Shown here: positions 39,962 to 50,127 of the stretch, piece after piece
How the letters are laid out: each line of letters opens with the position of its first letter
How positions within the stretch are numbered: position 1 is the stretch's first letter
Origin: Calothrix sp. NIES-4105
GTDB taxonomy: Bacteria; Cyanobacteriota; Cyanobacteriia; Cyanobacteriales; Nostocaceae
Assembly: GCF_002368415.1 (NCBI RefSeq)
Contig: NZ_AP018290.1
Location: 9,911,717-9,975,716, forward strand
Length of the DNA stretch: 64,000 bases
Direction: 5' to 3'
The notes under the pieces: generated by a model
The model's database searches: none
Told to the model about the DNA's origin: nothing
Seen by the model: the letters and a program-made list of their open reading frames with translations, nothing else
Program-made: the position numbers and the translations under genes

Positions 39962-40747
39962 TTAAGCCTGTTTCAGAAGTTTATCTTGTGCTTGTAAAGG
40001 ATTATCACAATCTAGCTGCATAACAATCCCAGATGCTTGAATTTGTTGTTGTAACCAATAATAAAACATCTCTGTGATGATTTTTTGACGTAGTTGCTCA
40101 TTTAATTCTGGCTGAATTATCTCTTCAACCCAAATTAGATAAGTTTCCTTTGCAGTAGAGATTGGTTTGAGAATTTGTGGCGCCGAGGCAGCAGCGAATA
40201 CAGGCGCCGCAATCTCTGGGCGAAATTCTTTACGGTATCGTAGTCCTTGGTATCCACCGGCACGCCGCTGTTCTGGGTCGTGAATGTATTGACGCGCAAT
40301 TTCAGCAAAAGTGATTTCGCCTTCTTGGACTGCGTAGAACAGTTCTAAAGCCAAGTCTCTATTTTCTAAAACGACTTCGTAAGTGACGGCGCCTGCATAA
40401 TTGAGTTTGTTTTGATAAAAGAACTTTTCGACTTCTCCTGAGAATAGATGGCTCGCGAGCTTTCTAGAAAGAACTCTGTTATGAACTAACTGCTCAAAGT
40501 CATCCATAGATAACTCATGGGTCTTTAACCAGTTCCAAGTATCTTTGGCTTTGACAAGCTTATAAGCCATTCGCAAACTATCACCTTCTTGTTGTAACTC
40601 ATTATCTTCGACTCGAATGCCGAGTTCTTGTGCTGCTTGAGCAATAATCTTTTGAGATGCTATGGCTTGTACGACACTGGGTATTTGACAAGAGAGCTTA
40701 ATGTTCTGGATGATGTCTGAAGCCGAAATTGTTAGATTTTGTGACAT
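39962..40747 (-). CDS. PpiC/SurA-like peptidyl-prolyl isomerase of the export locus
   Basis: About 261 residues. A SurA-like N-terminal helical domain (IKLSCQIPSVVQAIASQKII, WLKTHELSMDDFEQLVHNRV) is followed by a parvulin domain (ENRDLALELFYAVQEGEITF, EIARQYIHDPEQRRAGGYQG). Such proteins are regularly encoded next to C39-type exporters in cyanobacteria and are thought to help fold or mature the exported peptides. No signal peptide is seen, so it may act in the cytoplasm. I prefer ATG 40747 (MSQNLTISAS); the frame is open to 40777. It follows the HlyD gene on the same strand. Confidence 0.82.
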   Translation of the reverse strand: MSQNLTISASDIIQNIKLSCQIPSVVQAIASQKIIAQAAQELGIRVEDNELQQEGDSLRMAYKLVKAKDTWNWLKTHELSMDDFEQLVHNRVLSRKLASHLFSGEVEKFFYQNKLNYAGAVTYEVVLENRDLALELFYAVQEGEITFAEIARQYIHDPEQRRAGGYQGLRYRKEFRPEIAAPVFAAASAPQILKPISTAKETYLIWVEEIIQPELNEQLRQKIITEMFYYWLQQQIQASGIVMQLDCDNPLQAQDKLLKQA

Positions 40748-40842
40748 ATGTTTTGATTCCGAAGCAGTTGAAATCATGTAATGAATGAAGATACGGAGGT
40801 TATATTGATAATGTTGGGTTCATGGGCGCCTCCACCCAACCT

Positions 40843-40913
40843 ACTCCTGTACGGACGGGTTCACCTAAATTTCCCGCTATCCAGCACGATATATGTAAAC
40901 CCGCCCCTCCTAA
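40843..40913. repeat. Single unit of the GGGTTCACCTA hairpin repeat
   Basis: TGTACGGACGGGTTCACCTA ... TGTAAACCCGCCCC is one diverged copy of the unit arrayed at 27874-28405. Just before it is a TTGGGTTCATGGGCGCCTCC / ACCCAACC inverted pair. Both lie between the HlyD and PpiC genes and may end part of the transcript. Confidence 0.7.
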
Positions 40914-40916
40914 CTT

Positions 40917-42464
40917 CTACATCTCTAATCCTCCTTCTTGTAGTTTCTTGAATGGGTCTAGTACAAAGTCGATAATGCGACGCTGGCGGATAATGACTTC
41001 GGCAGTTGCAGTTTGACCTGCTGTTAAAGGAATGTGCTTTTTGCCGTTTTGGATGTATTGCTGTTCTAGGGCAATTTCTAACTCATAGGTTTCGATAGTT
41101 CCTCCGGGTGTTTGGCTAACTTTAGAATCTGGAGAAATGCGGGTGACTTTTCCTGGTACAATACCGTGTTCTTGGAAGGGATAAGCGTCAAACTTGATTT
41201 TGACTGGCATTCCAACTTTCAAGAAACCGCTATCTTGACTAGGCATATTAGCTTTGAGTACAAAATCTGTATTTTGGGGTGCAATTTGAGCCACCTTTTG
41301 ACCTGTTTGTACTACTTCTCCAGGTTTACTAACTGGAAACTCAAAAATTACTCCGTCAATAGGAGACTTAACTACTCTTTGCTGCAACTGAAGCTTCAAC
41401 GATGTGATTTGACTAATTGTTTGAGCAATTTGAGATTGATTAGCTGAAATCTGTGCTTCTAAGTCTTTTAACTGCTGCTCGTTCTTTAGAATAGCTAGCC
41501 TCCCATTTTTTTGCAAGCTGTTAAAACTATTTTCCTGCTCTTGTAATTGCAGCTTTGCTTGCTTGATATCAGAAGAAAGCTGACTTATTGCAGTTTGATA
41601 CCGACTTGTCTCTTCTGCTAATCGTAGTTCTGCTTGCTTGACATCATATTGGGCTTTTTGATGCAGCCTAGCACTTTCTTGCTCTTCTTTTTTGAGTTGG
41701 TCAACTTGCATCAAAGAAACGGCACCGTCTTTGACTAAGTTATTAAACCGCTCAACTTGCTTTGAATCAATACTCAAGCGCTTTTGAGCAGATTCTCGGT
41801 CATTTTGAGCAACAGTAATTAGTTGCTGTACCTGATTGACTAATGCCTGTTTCTCTAACTTCTGTAGATTATAAGTACTTTCTTTAGCATCTAAATTTTG
41901 TTTAGCCTGATTAATTTGAGCAAGCTTTTCTAATTCTTGGGATTTATTCTGCTGCTGTTGTACGTTTACTGTTAACTGCACTTGATTTTTGAGTATATCG
42001 AGCTGCGCGCGTTGATTTTGCAGTCCAGTTAGCTTTGCTTCTGTCTCCTTAATTGAGGAACGTAGGATTTCAGAATCTAATTCCAGCAAAACCTGTCCTT
42101 TTTTGACACTTTCACCTTCTTTGACGCTAACAGCTTTAACACTACCACCAACTTCAGAATCTAACTTGTGCGTGGCACCTAATGGTTCTACCCGTCCTCT
42201 TGCACTCCCCGTCTCATCGACTTTAGAGTACATTGACCAAGGTAAAGCCAAACTAGCAAATCCTAATAGCATATATAGTAAACCGCGCGTCCACAGTTTA
42301 GGCAATGCATCAAGCAGTTCTTCTGTACCATGATACAAATCTTTATCTTCTACTGTCTCAGTTAATTTCTTCTCGAAAACAGTATCTTGAGGTTGTGAAG
42401 AAGTTGAATCATCATACACCTCATTAGTAAATGCAGGTAATGAATTCGGAGATGGTTGAGGCAT
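40917..42464 (-). CDS. HlyD-family periplasmic adaptor of the peptide exporter
   Basis: A 515-residue membrane-fusion protein. A short cytoplasmic N-terminus leads to one transmembrane helix (GLLYMLLGFASLALPW), then a lipoyl half (VEPLGATHKLDSEVGGSVKA), long coiled-coil hairpins rich in Gln, Leu and Lys (about residues 140-350), the second lipoyl half (VVKSPIDGVIFEFPVSKPGE) and a beta-barrel. It links the inner-membrane ABC exporter to an outer-membrane channel such as TolC. It starts 30 bp after the exporter gene, so the two are one operon. Confidence 0.92.
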   Translation of the reverse strand: MPQPSPNSLPAFTNEVYDDSTSSQPQDTVFEKKLTETVEDKDLYHGTEELLDALPKLWTRGLLYMLLGFASLALPWSMYSKVDETGSARGRVEPLGATHKLDSEVGGSVKAVSVKEGESVKKGQVLLELDSEILRSSIKETEAKLTGLQNQRAQLDILKNQVQLTVNVQQQQNKSQELEKLAQINQAKQNLDAKESTYNLQKLEKQALVNQVQQLITVAQNDRESAQKRLSIDSKQVERFNNLVKDGAVSLMQVDQLKKEEQESARLHQKAQYDVKQAELRLAEETSRYQTAISQLSSDIKQAKLQLQEQENSFNSLQKNGRLAILKNEQQLKDLEAQISANQSQIAQTISQITSLKLQLQQRVVKSPIDGVIFEFPVSKPGEVVQTGQKVAQIAPQNTDFVLKANMPSQDSGFLKVGMPVKIKFDAYPFQEHGIVPGKVTRISPDSKVSQTPGGTIETYELEIALEQQYIQNGKKHIPLTAGQTATAEVIIRQRRIIDFVLDPFKKLQEGGLEM

Positions 42465-42494
42465 ATTGGGAAAATGGGTAATAAGGAATGGGTT

Positions 42495-45400
42495 TTAAAC
42501 CGCTTGGGCTAGTTGTTGTTGGTTTAGGTAATAATAATGACCTTTTTTGGCAATCAACTCATCATGAGTACCGCTTTCGACTAATACACCGTGGTCTAGT
42601 ACTAAAATTAGGTCTGCGTTGCGTACTGTTGAAAGACGATGGGCGATAATTACGCTTGTGCGTCCTTTGAGAATTGTTTTTAAATTATTTTGAATGATGC
42701 GTTCAGATTCAGAGTCTAGGTGACTAGTAGCTTCATCTAACAGTATTAAGCGAGGATTACCTAGCAACGCACGGGCTATGGCAATACGCTGTCGCTGTCC
42801 ACCTGATAGCATTCCACCACCTTCACCAATCTGGGTGTCATATCCTAACGGCTGCTTCTGAATAAAATCATCAGCCCCAGCTAAGGAAGCTGCTTCAATA
42901 ATTTCTTCTAGAGATGCTTCTGGATGGGCAATGGCAATATTTTCTCGAATTGTGCCACCAAAAAGAAATGTATCTTGGTCTACAACTCCGACTTGAGAGC
43001 GAAGGGAACGCAAGGAAATATTGGAGACATCATACCCGTCAATCAAAACTTTGCCATCTGTCGCAGGGTATAAACCTAAAATTAATTTGCTTAACGTAGT
43101 TTTGCCAGAACCACTGCGCCCTACCAAAGCTACCATTTGTTCTGGTTGGATTTCAAAGTTGAGATTTTCCAATACATTTGTTTCGCTTTCTTTATGATAA
43201 CGGAAGGTAACATTTTGAAAGCGTATATTGCCTTTGAGTGTACCTAAAGACTTGCGAGGTTTATTTTGTAAGTCTTCTTCGGGTTCTGCTTCTAGGACAT
43301 CATTCAGGCGTTCAGTAGAGATTATGATTTCCTGCAATTGGTTCCATAACCCTGAAAGTCGTTGGAATGGACTGAGGACGTTACCTATCAACATATTAAA
43401 AGCCATTAACTGTCCAAGGGTAAGTTCTCCGTTGATTACTTGCAAGGCGCCGAACCACATTAAGCCAGTACTAACAAACGTTTCAATTACACCGCTAATT
43501 ACAGATAGACGGATACCAATTATCTGAGCTGCAAAACCCTTTTTTATTAAGTTATTTAACAATTCTTCCCATCGCCAGCGAACAGTCTGTTCAATTGCGA
43601 GTGACCGTACAGTGCGAATTCCTGTTAAAGATTCGATTAAATAACTATTCTCCTCGGCGCCAGCGTTAAATATTTCCCTGGAGATGCGGCGTAAAATCCC
43701 TGTACTAGCCAATGCCAATATAAAAAACGGTGGCACTGTCAACAGTACAAATAACGTCATCTTCCAACTATAAGAAAACATCACGCTCAAATAAACAACC
43801 AGCGTTAACATATCGAGAATGACTGCTAACGTCTCACCAGTTAAAAAAGACTGTATTTTCTGATTTTCTTGGATGCGAGAAACAATATCACCGACATAAC
43901 GTGACTCAAAATAAGATAAAGGCAACCGGAAAGTGTGCTTGATAAAACCTACCAGCATTGCAACGCTGATACGATTTGCTGTATGGTCTAGTAAATACGA
44001 CCGTAAGGCGCCCATCGCAATACGGAAAAACCCAAATATAATCATTCCCAAACCAACAGCGTTCAAAGTGCTAACGCTTCGCTGTACAAGCACTCGGTCA
44101 AGTAACAACTGGGTGAATACTGGCGCAATTAAGCCAAATATTTGCATCAATACTGAAGCTATAAATATTTCTGCGAGTACCTTGTAATGAGGTTTGACTA
44201 ACTCAAAGAACTTCCATAACCCAGTACTATCGTTTTTCTTATCTTGGAGTGCAGTAGTAGGTTGCAGTAACAATGCATACCCAGTCCAGTTTTTTTGAAA
44301 CTCCTTCGGTGTAAAAGTACGTTGTCCAATTGCCGGGTCGCCAACTATCACCCGTTTCCTACTAATTTCATAAACAACAATAAAATGCTTACCTTCCCAG
44401 TGGGCAATTGCTGGTAATGGTTGTTCTGCAAATTTATCAAAGGTTGCTTTCACAGGACGTGTGGCAAAACCCAAACTTTCAGCAACCGATGCAACTGCAC
44501 GTAAAGAAGCGCCACTGCGATTAGCGTTTGTCATATCTCGCAAACGGTTTACACTAAAGCGTTTGCCCCAATAGTTGCCAATCATGACCAAACAAGCGGC
44601 GCCGCAGTCGGAAGCACTTTGTTGAGCAAAAAAAGGATATTGCTTTGTTAGTCGTCCCCACCAATGTCCTATTGCTAGCTTGGGACTTGGAAAGTATGGA
44701 CGCGATTTTTTATGCTCCTGCTGTGGTTCTTTATTCCTAACTGGGAAAGGAATGACTTTTGAATTGAAATTTGAATTTAAACTTTCCTTGGACTCCTTTC
44801 TACGACGGTTATGCTCAACTGGGGAAATACGATCATCAGGGGCGACAAATAGATTAAGTTCATTACAGTATTCAAGTGCTTGAGGCAAATCTGAATTTTT
44901 CAGGACATATATAGTTGTTGCTTGCTCTAACTTCCAACTACCTTTGGGGTTGGCGCCGATTTTTCCTGGTGTCAGCACAGTACCATCACTATGCTGCATT
45001 CGCCCATCGCGTACAACCAGTATTTTGCAATCTTTAAGAACGAGATTAGAGGATGCATTCAGTCTTAACACCTCAAACAGCAATAATGCCTGCATTAAAT
45101 AGCTCACATCGGATGCAACTTTAGGAAAATTGCTGTTTTGACGACATAAAACCGCTAAATCCCAAATAATCGCTTGTTTGTAAAGCTTGTCACGAACTTC
45201 AGGATATTGGGTCATCAAGGGTTGTAATATCTCTTGCCCAATGTAACAAACCCTCAAATTATGCGAAGCGCGCGCAACGTAATTAGTAAATTCATCATCA
45301 AAAAGCAACGCTTCCCCAAATGATGCTCCAACTGAAAGGGTAGTAATTAAGTTTTCGTCGTTATCCAAAAATCTAATTTTACCCGTAAGCACTATATATA

Positions 45401-45551
45401 TACCGCGCGGTGCGACTTCGAGGCACCATTCCTCAAAAAGCTGCAACTCCAATACTTGTGCTTTATTCACACAGGTTTGCAACTCACTGTCCGTAAGCTT
45501 CCCCCCCAAGACTTTGGTTATTCTACAACCCAATTCTTCCTGAGATAACAT
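42495..45551 (-). CDS. Peptidase-C39 ABC exporter with N-terminal cyclic-nucleotide-binding-like domain (HetC/PteB type)
   Basis: About 1018 residues. Residues ~20-130 form a cNMP-binding-like fold (APRGIYIVLTGKIRFLDNDE, SFGEALLFDDEF). A C39 peptidase at ~305-440 has SASDCGAACLVMIG (catalytic Cys316), GKHFIVVYE (His) and GDPAIGQ (Asp). Six helices follow, then the nucleotide-binding domain with GRSGSGKTTLSKLIL, LSGGQRQRIAIARA and LLDEATSHLD. The peptidase should cut substrates after GG during export. The genes downstream encode many GG-leader peptides, a direct substrate match. ATG 45551 is preferred over an in-frame GTG at 45557. Confidence 0.92.
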   Translation of the reverse strand: MLSQEELGCRITKVLGGKLTDSELQTCVNKAQVLELQLFEEWCLEVAPRGIYIVLTGKIRFLDNDENLITTLSVGASFGEALLFDDEFTNYVARASHNLRVCYIGQEILQPLMTQYPEVRDKLYKQAIIWDLAVLCRQNSNFPKVASDVSYLMQALLLFEVLRLNASSNLVLKDCKILVVRDGRMQHSDGTVLTPGKIGANPKGSWKLEQATTIYVLKNSDLPQALEYCNELNLFVAPDDRISPVEHNRRRKESKESLNSNFNSKVIPFPVRNKEPQQEHKKSRPYFPSPKLAIGHWWGRLTKQYPFFAQQSASDCGAACLVMIGNYWGKRFSVNRLRDMTNANRSGASLRAVASVAESLGFATRPVKATFDKFAEQPLPAIAHWEGKHFIVVYEISRKRVIVGDPAIGQRTFTPKEFQKNWTGYALLLQPTTALQDKKNDSTGLWKFFELVKPHYKVLAEIFIASVLMQIFGLIAPVFTQLLLDRVLVQRSVSTLNAVGLGMIIFGFFRIAMGALRSYLLDHTANRISVAMLVGFIKHTFRLPLSYFESRYVGDIVSRIQENQKIQSFLTGETLAVILDMLTLVVYLSVMFSYSWKMTLFVLLTVPPFFILALASTGILRRISREIFNAGAEENSYLIESLTGIRTVRSLAIEQTVRWRWEELLNNLIKKGFAAQIIGIRLSVISGVIETFVSTGLMWFGALQVINGELTLGQLMAFNMLIGNVLSPFQRLSGLWNQLQEIIISTERLNDVLEAEPEEDLQNKPRKSLGTLKGNIRFQNVTFRYHKESETNVLENLNFEIQPEQMVALVGRSGSGKTTLSKLILGLYPATDGKVLIDGYDVSNISLRSLRSQVGVVDQDTFLFGGTIRENIAIAHPEASLEEIIEAASLAGADDFIQKQPLGYDTQIGEGGGMLSGGQRQRIAIARALLGNPRLILLDEATSHLDSESERIIQNNLKTILKGRTSVIIAHRLSTVRNADLILVLDHGVLVESGTHDELIAKKGHYYYLNQQQLAQAV

Positions 45552-45557
45552 AATCAC

Positions 45558-46954
45558 TCTTTAGTTGTATGGACAAAAATATCAAAAAGACACTAGATAC
45601 TACCTGGGCGATATATCTAAGTGCCGACTATTTAAAACTTGATACAGTTTGGCTTGTTGTGACATAATTTAAGAAAGTTGTTGTTAACGCACGGTGTTCA
45701 TGCGAAGTCATGACAGCTGTGAAGTTCCCTAGACAGGCATTACAGCTGCATAGTTAACTAGCCTATAAAGTCGGTTAGCTACTTAAGTTAATGTGCAACT
45801 TAAAAAGGAATCCCCTGAGATGTAGGAGTCAAAGGGGTATTCTTCCCAGTTATGGCACTAATTTTCCGCACAACAGCATCCACTTGTATTAGATGCCGCA
45901 AAAGCAGAAAGTCAATTTTTAATTACATTTTTATTTTTAACTGAACAAAAGCTAAATTTCGTATCTTGATTTTGCAGCGCCGAAAGTCTAGCGCTCGCGT
46001 TTTACACTCATTTGAGTCGCATACTTTTAACATAATAAATGCTAATTTAACAGCTATCTATAGTTAAACGCCGATTTTTATACATCATATTACTTTTGGT
46101 GCTAATACTTAAGTGCTACATTTAAAAAGCAGTTAAGATTTCAGTACCTTACCTCCACTCAATAGATAATAGGATACTCTAATTAACAGCAGTCACAGAA
46201 TGTATAAAATATATACAATTCCTAACAATTTTTAAGTTTCAATTTTTTCACAGACAGCAATTACATGTATAAAAGCCTGAAAGACTTTATATACTTAGTT
46301 TTGAAACTTTTATTAAAATGGATTTACAATCTCTTAGACATTTGATCACAAGAAATGCAAAACAAATGAACTACTCAGCGAGAAAAAAGGGATAATATAG
46401 TATAGTACAAAAAACGTACAAATACGTTAACACAGTATAGTACGGATTTCTTGAACACAATTTAGATTATATCACCTTATCAGGCTATTTACGTATAAAC
46501 CTAGTTCTTCTCTCGCATATCTATGTAACCTTTTTGCGTGTTTCACTACTTGAATATTATCTTATTTTTGTGTGAAAAAGCTGACATTCAACATGATATT
46601 TATTTTTTCTTAACCATGTATAGTATTCAAAATCTTATCTTAAATGAATCTTTACGCAAACTTTTAATTTATATTAGCTATTGTATGTATCACATAGCAA
46701 AGCGTTAGCATTACAAGCCTATATATTAATCATTATACGTACTAAATCTGTATAATTGTTTAATCAATTACAAAATTATTTTATGAAAGTAAATTATTAT
46801 ACTATTATTAATAATCCGTAATTACGCACTTCAAAAGCAGGATAAGACGCACGGAGGAAATTTACTGAGTATCAAAAAAATTAAGTATTACTACTAGTGA
46901 ATACAAATACGGTACTATATCAGGTTAATCAGTTCTATTAAATACACCTTATAT
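45558..46954. other. Long AT-rich divergent intergenic region
   Basis: About 1.4 kb between the exporter operon (leftward) and the oxidase gene (rightward). I see no convincing gene; a 25-codon frame at 46318 (MDLQSLRHLITRNAKQMNYS) lacks support. A hairpin GGAATCCCC...GGGGTATTC lies at 45806-45843. AGTATAGTAC occurs twice (46398-46407 and 46433-46442), with CGTAC/GTACG around it, which could be a regulator site. Long upstream regions of this kind suit a tightly controlled export operon. Confidence 0.45.
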
Positions 46955-48301
46955 ATGACAGCATCCATAAAACCATTCAATGCAGGCGCCTTCACTGCGT
47001 CAATCCCAGGCATCGAAGTCATCACCGAACCATCACAGCTAGCTAAACTATCTCAAGATTATCATACCTTCAGTCCAGTCCTCACACCATTACTTGAAGG
47101 TAAAATAGCTGATATAGTAGTACGTCCTGCTAATCAAACTGAGGTAATACAAGTAGCAGCAGCATGTGCTAAACACAAAATACCAATTACAGTAAGGGGT
47201 GCAGGTACAGGAAATTACGGTCAATGTGTACCTTTATATGGTGGTGTCATATTAGATATGACGCGGATGCAAGAAATTTGCTGGGTAAAAGAAGGTGTTG
47301 CGCGCGTACAAGCTGGTGTTAAGCTGGCTGCACTCGATAAAAAAGCACGTGAAATTGGCTGGGAAATGCGAATGGCGCCTTCGACTTACCGTACTGCTAC
47401 AATTGGTGGGTTTGTTGCAGGTGGTAGCGGTGGAATTGGTTCAATTCAATATGGGTTAATGGCAGATAAGGGAAATTTGTTAGGTTTGCAAGTTGTAACG
47501 CTTGAGGATGAACCGCGAGTTATTGAGTTGCGCGCGGAAGATGTACAAAAAGCAAATCACGCATGGGGTATTAACGGTATTATCACCGAAGTAGAAATTC
47601 CATTAGGCCCAGCTTACCCTTGGGCAGAAGTAATAGTTACTTTTGACGAGTTTATGTCAGCAGCAAAGTTTGGAAAAGCTTTGGCTCTAAGCGATGGCAT
47701 GATTAAAAAAGAAATTGGTGTGTTTGCTTTGCCTATTCCTCAATATTTTACCGCACTACGTCAATATATATCTGATGGTAAACACGCAGCGCTATTAATT
47801 GTCGCTGAATCAAGTTTAGAGCTATTACCAGGATTAATACAAGAATTTAACGGTGAAGTTACTTATTCTAAATCAGCTATTGATGCAGGAAAGGGCGCTA
47901 ATATAGCTGAGTACACTTGGAACCATACAACTTTACACGCGCGCAGTGCCGATACTTCCATCACATATTTACAAAGTATATTTCCCACCGATAATCTCAA
48001 AACTGTAGAACATATGCATCAACACTTTGGCGCCGAGGTAATGATGCATTTAGAGTTTATTCGTTTCAAAGGTAGTATTGCAAATCCCGCTTTGCAGCTA
48101 GTACGCTACACAACCGAAGAACGTTTAAATGAAATTATTCGCTATCACGAAGAGCATGGAGTATTTATAGCCAATCCCCACAGTTATTTTATTGAAGACG
48201 GCTGGAAGCGAGCAATAGACCCCGAACACTTAAAATTTAAACAAATGGTTGACCCCTACGGATTAATGAATCCAGGTAAAAGCAAAACAATTACCCCTTA
48301 A
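46955..48301 (+). CDS. FAD-linked oxidase (GlcD/FAD_binding_4 family)
   Basis: A 448-residue flavoprotein. The PP-loop FAD domain is clear: ADIVVRPANQTEVIQVAAAC, KIPITVRGAGTGNYGQCVPL, VARVQAGVKLAALDKKARE and the TATIGGFVAGGSGGIGSIQY glycine-rich segment. The C-terminal part ends VDPYGLMNPGKSK, the typical family end. Relatives oxidise glycolate, lactate or similar 2-hydroxy acids; a glycolate-dehydrogenase-like role is possible but the usual partner subunits are not next to it. Monocistronic, with a terminator-like hairpin downstream. Confidence 0.85.
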   Translation: MTASIKPFNAGAFTASIPGIEVITEPSQLAKLSQDYHTFSPVLTPLLEGKIADIVVRPANQTEVIQVAAACAKHKIPITVRGAGTGNYGQCVPLYGGVILDMTRMQEICWVKEGVARVQAGVKLAALDKKAREIGWEMRMAPSTYRTATIGGFVAGGSGGIGSIQYGLMADKGNLLGLQVVTLEDEPRVIELRAEDVQKANHAWGINGIITEVEIPLGPAYPWAEVIVTFDEFMSAAKFGKALALSDGMIKKEIGVFALPIPQYFTALRQYISDGKHAALLIVAESSLELLPGLIQEFNGEVTYSKSAIDAGKGANIAEYTWNHTTLHARSADTSITYLQSIFPTDNLKTVEHMHQHFGAEVMMHLEFIRFKGSIANPALQLVRYTTEERLNEIIRYHEEHGVFIANPHSYFIEDGWKRAIDPEHLKFKQMVDPYGLMNPGKSKTITP

Positions 48302-48321
48302 TTCCTAATTTTACCAACAAA

Positions 48322-48377
48322 ACCCTCAAAAGCCTGCTCCCGGCAGGCTTTGCTCGTATAGTGATACCCTTGAGGGT
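48322..48377 (+). terminator. Nested hairpin after the oxidase gene
   Basis: An inner stem AGCCTGC/GCAGGCT (48331-48349) lies within an outer pair ACCCTCAA/TTGAGGGT (48322-48377). The inner stem is followed by TTGCTCG rather than a T-run, so termination efficiency is uncertain. Confidence 0.6.
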
Positions 48378-48385
48378 ATTGTATT

Positions 48386-48475
48386 GTGCGGTTTTAGATT
48401 GTGTGGTTTTAGATTGTGCGGTTTTAGATTGTCGGTTTTAGATTGTGTGGTTTTAGATTGTGCCAATTTGTTTCC
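48386..48475. repeat. Tandem TTTTAGATTGTGYGG repeats
   Basis: Five near-perfect head-to-tail copies of a 14-16-base unit (GGTTTTAGATTGTG type), with a stray copy at 48491-48509. This is in the intergenic region between the oxidase and the polysaccharide locus. Confidence 0.85.
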
Positions 48476-48479
48476 TGGC

Positions 48480-48944
48480 ACATTGTGTTATGTGATTTTA
48501 GATTGTGCCAATTTATTTTTTGTCATATAAAAATATCTCATTTTGCCTTTTGTCATGTCATGCCAATTTTTTTTATGTCGTGTTAGTTATAAATAAATAC
48601 TTTGCAGTCAAGGCTTTATGAAAGCAACAAAATATATAGCGTAGGAAATACTTAGTAAGTATAATCACTAATTAAAAAGAGAGATAAATCGATTTTAATT
48701 TTGTACATTTTTTATAATTTACTACCCCAGTATAAAAATTGCATCAAGACAATGAAAAAAGGTGGACGTTATACTGATTCGTAAAATATCACTGAAGAAT
48801 CAAAGTAAAAATTTTTCCGTAAATTCTAGGAAACATAATTATAGTGATTTCTTAGAGACTCACATTTTTAGTATCAGCAGTATCACCAAAGAACGAACAC
48901 TGTCGTCCTGATTAAATAGATTTTTTAGGAACAAAGTTTAAATT
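48480..48944. other. Upstream region of the exopolysaccharide locus
   Basis: About 465 AT-rich bases without a gene; T-rich stretches TGCCAATTTATTTTTTGTCA and TGCCAATTTTTTTTATGTCG at about 48507 and 48562 form a loose direct repeat. Probably promoter and leader of the 48945 gene. Confidence 0.4.
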
Positions 48945-49850
48945 ATGGCTACCATGTTAACCAACGATAAGTTACAGGCTCTACCTAATCTGAACGTGTA
49001 TTTACTCGAACGTCGCATCACCTGCATGACTGTACCATCAATAGTTGATGCGATTTACACAGCATGTATGGAAAAAAGAAAAATAACTGTAGCGAATTAC
49101 AATGTACATGCTTTTAATCTATCAATGCAGTTACCTTGGTTTTATCAGTTTCTGCAAAGTTCAGAGATTGTTAACTGCGATAGCGTGGGTATTCTAAAAG
49201 CGATTAGTTACATGGGTTGTGAATTACCTTTAGATTACAGAGCATCTTATACAGACATGATGCCTCAAGTTTTAGAAAAATGTAATCAAGCTTCTCTGCG
49301 TGTATTTCTTGTCGGCGCCAAGCCAAAGTACTTAGAAGCTGCATTAGAAAATTTAAGAAAGGAGTACCCGAATGCGTTATTTGCGGGACATCACGGATAC
49401 TTTGATAAGGAAGACCCACAACAAAACAAAGCAGTCATCGATCAAATTAACGAATTCAAGCCAAATATTCTATTAGTCGGTATGGGAATGCCCGTTCAAG
49501 AAAAATGGGTTTACACTCATCGCAGCCGCTTGAACGTGAACGCAATAATGCTTGGTGGCGCCGTTATTGATAGACTTGCTGGTGTTGTACCAGACTGCCC
49601 ACATGCGATTGCTAATATTGGTTTAGAGTGGTTATACCGCTGGTTTCGTGAACCCAAACGCTTGGCTGCACGCTATTTTATTGGTAATCCAGCTTTTGCC
49701 TTACAAGTAGCTCTAGGCAAGCTATATGCACCTCTGCGTGTTCAGCAAATGCAACCAGGCGCCTACTTGAATGTAGAGCGTGAAAATCAGTTCAATGATT
49801 ATTACATGCCCTCGAATTCTCAAAGCCAAGAATTGCCTGCTACAGTATAA
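48945..49850 (+). CDS. WecG/TagA/CpsF family glycosyltransferase
   Basis: A 301-residue GT26 enzyme. Motifs: VANYNVHAFNLS near the start, EIVNCDSVGILKAI, FLVGAKPKYLEAALENL, GHHGYFDKED, ILLVGMGMPVQEKWVY and the C-terminal GLEWLYRWFREPKRLAARYF. The family transfers N-acetylmannosaminuronic acid, ManNAc or similar onto a lipid-linked sugar during cell-surface polysaccharide assembly. It heads a run of rightward polysaccharide genes that extends to 59.4 kb, with a 0.28-kb gap before the next gene. Confidence 0.9.
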   Translation: MATMLTNDKLQALPNLNVYLLERRITCMTVPSIVDAIYTACMEKRKITVANYNVHAFNLSMQLPWFYQFLQSSEIVNCDSVGILKAISYMGCELPLDYRASYTDMMPQVLEKCNQASLRVFLVGAKPKYLEAALENLRKEYPNALFAGHHGYFDKEDPQQNKAVIDQINEFKPNILLVGMGMPVQEKWVYTHRSRLNVNAIMLGGAVIDRLAGVVPDCPHAIANIGLEWLYRWFREPKRLAARYFIGNPAFALQVALGKLYAPLRVQQMQPGAYLNVERENQFNDYYMPSNSQSQELPATV

Positions 49851-50127
49851 GTAAGTAATTTCTCGTGGAAAATTTAGGTAAAATGAAGCAATGATGTGGA
49901 TTATATTCATTAGAATTCATTAAAAATATAAACAATCCTCATTATTTTTCACATGGTTTATGCCATAACAGTAGGTGGCTTGATATAACAGTTTTGTTTC
50001 TCAAACAAACCCAAATTTTCAAGCATCATTCAATTCAGAGTTTTTTTCTGCATTGACGAGATTGCAATGCATTTGTACAAAAAATATCAAAGGTTATTTA
50101 GAAGACCAAAAAATTGGGTTATTAGCC

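Noticed and set aside
48386-48475. CRISPR or iteron-type origin
   Set aside because: Short 14-16-base tandem repeats without spacers, no replication gene nearby.
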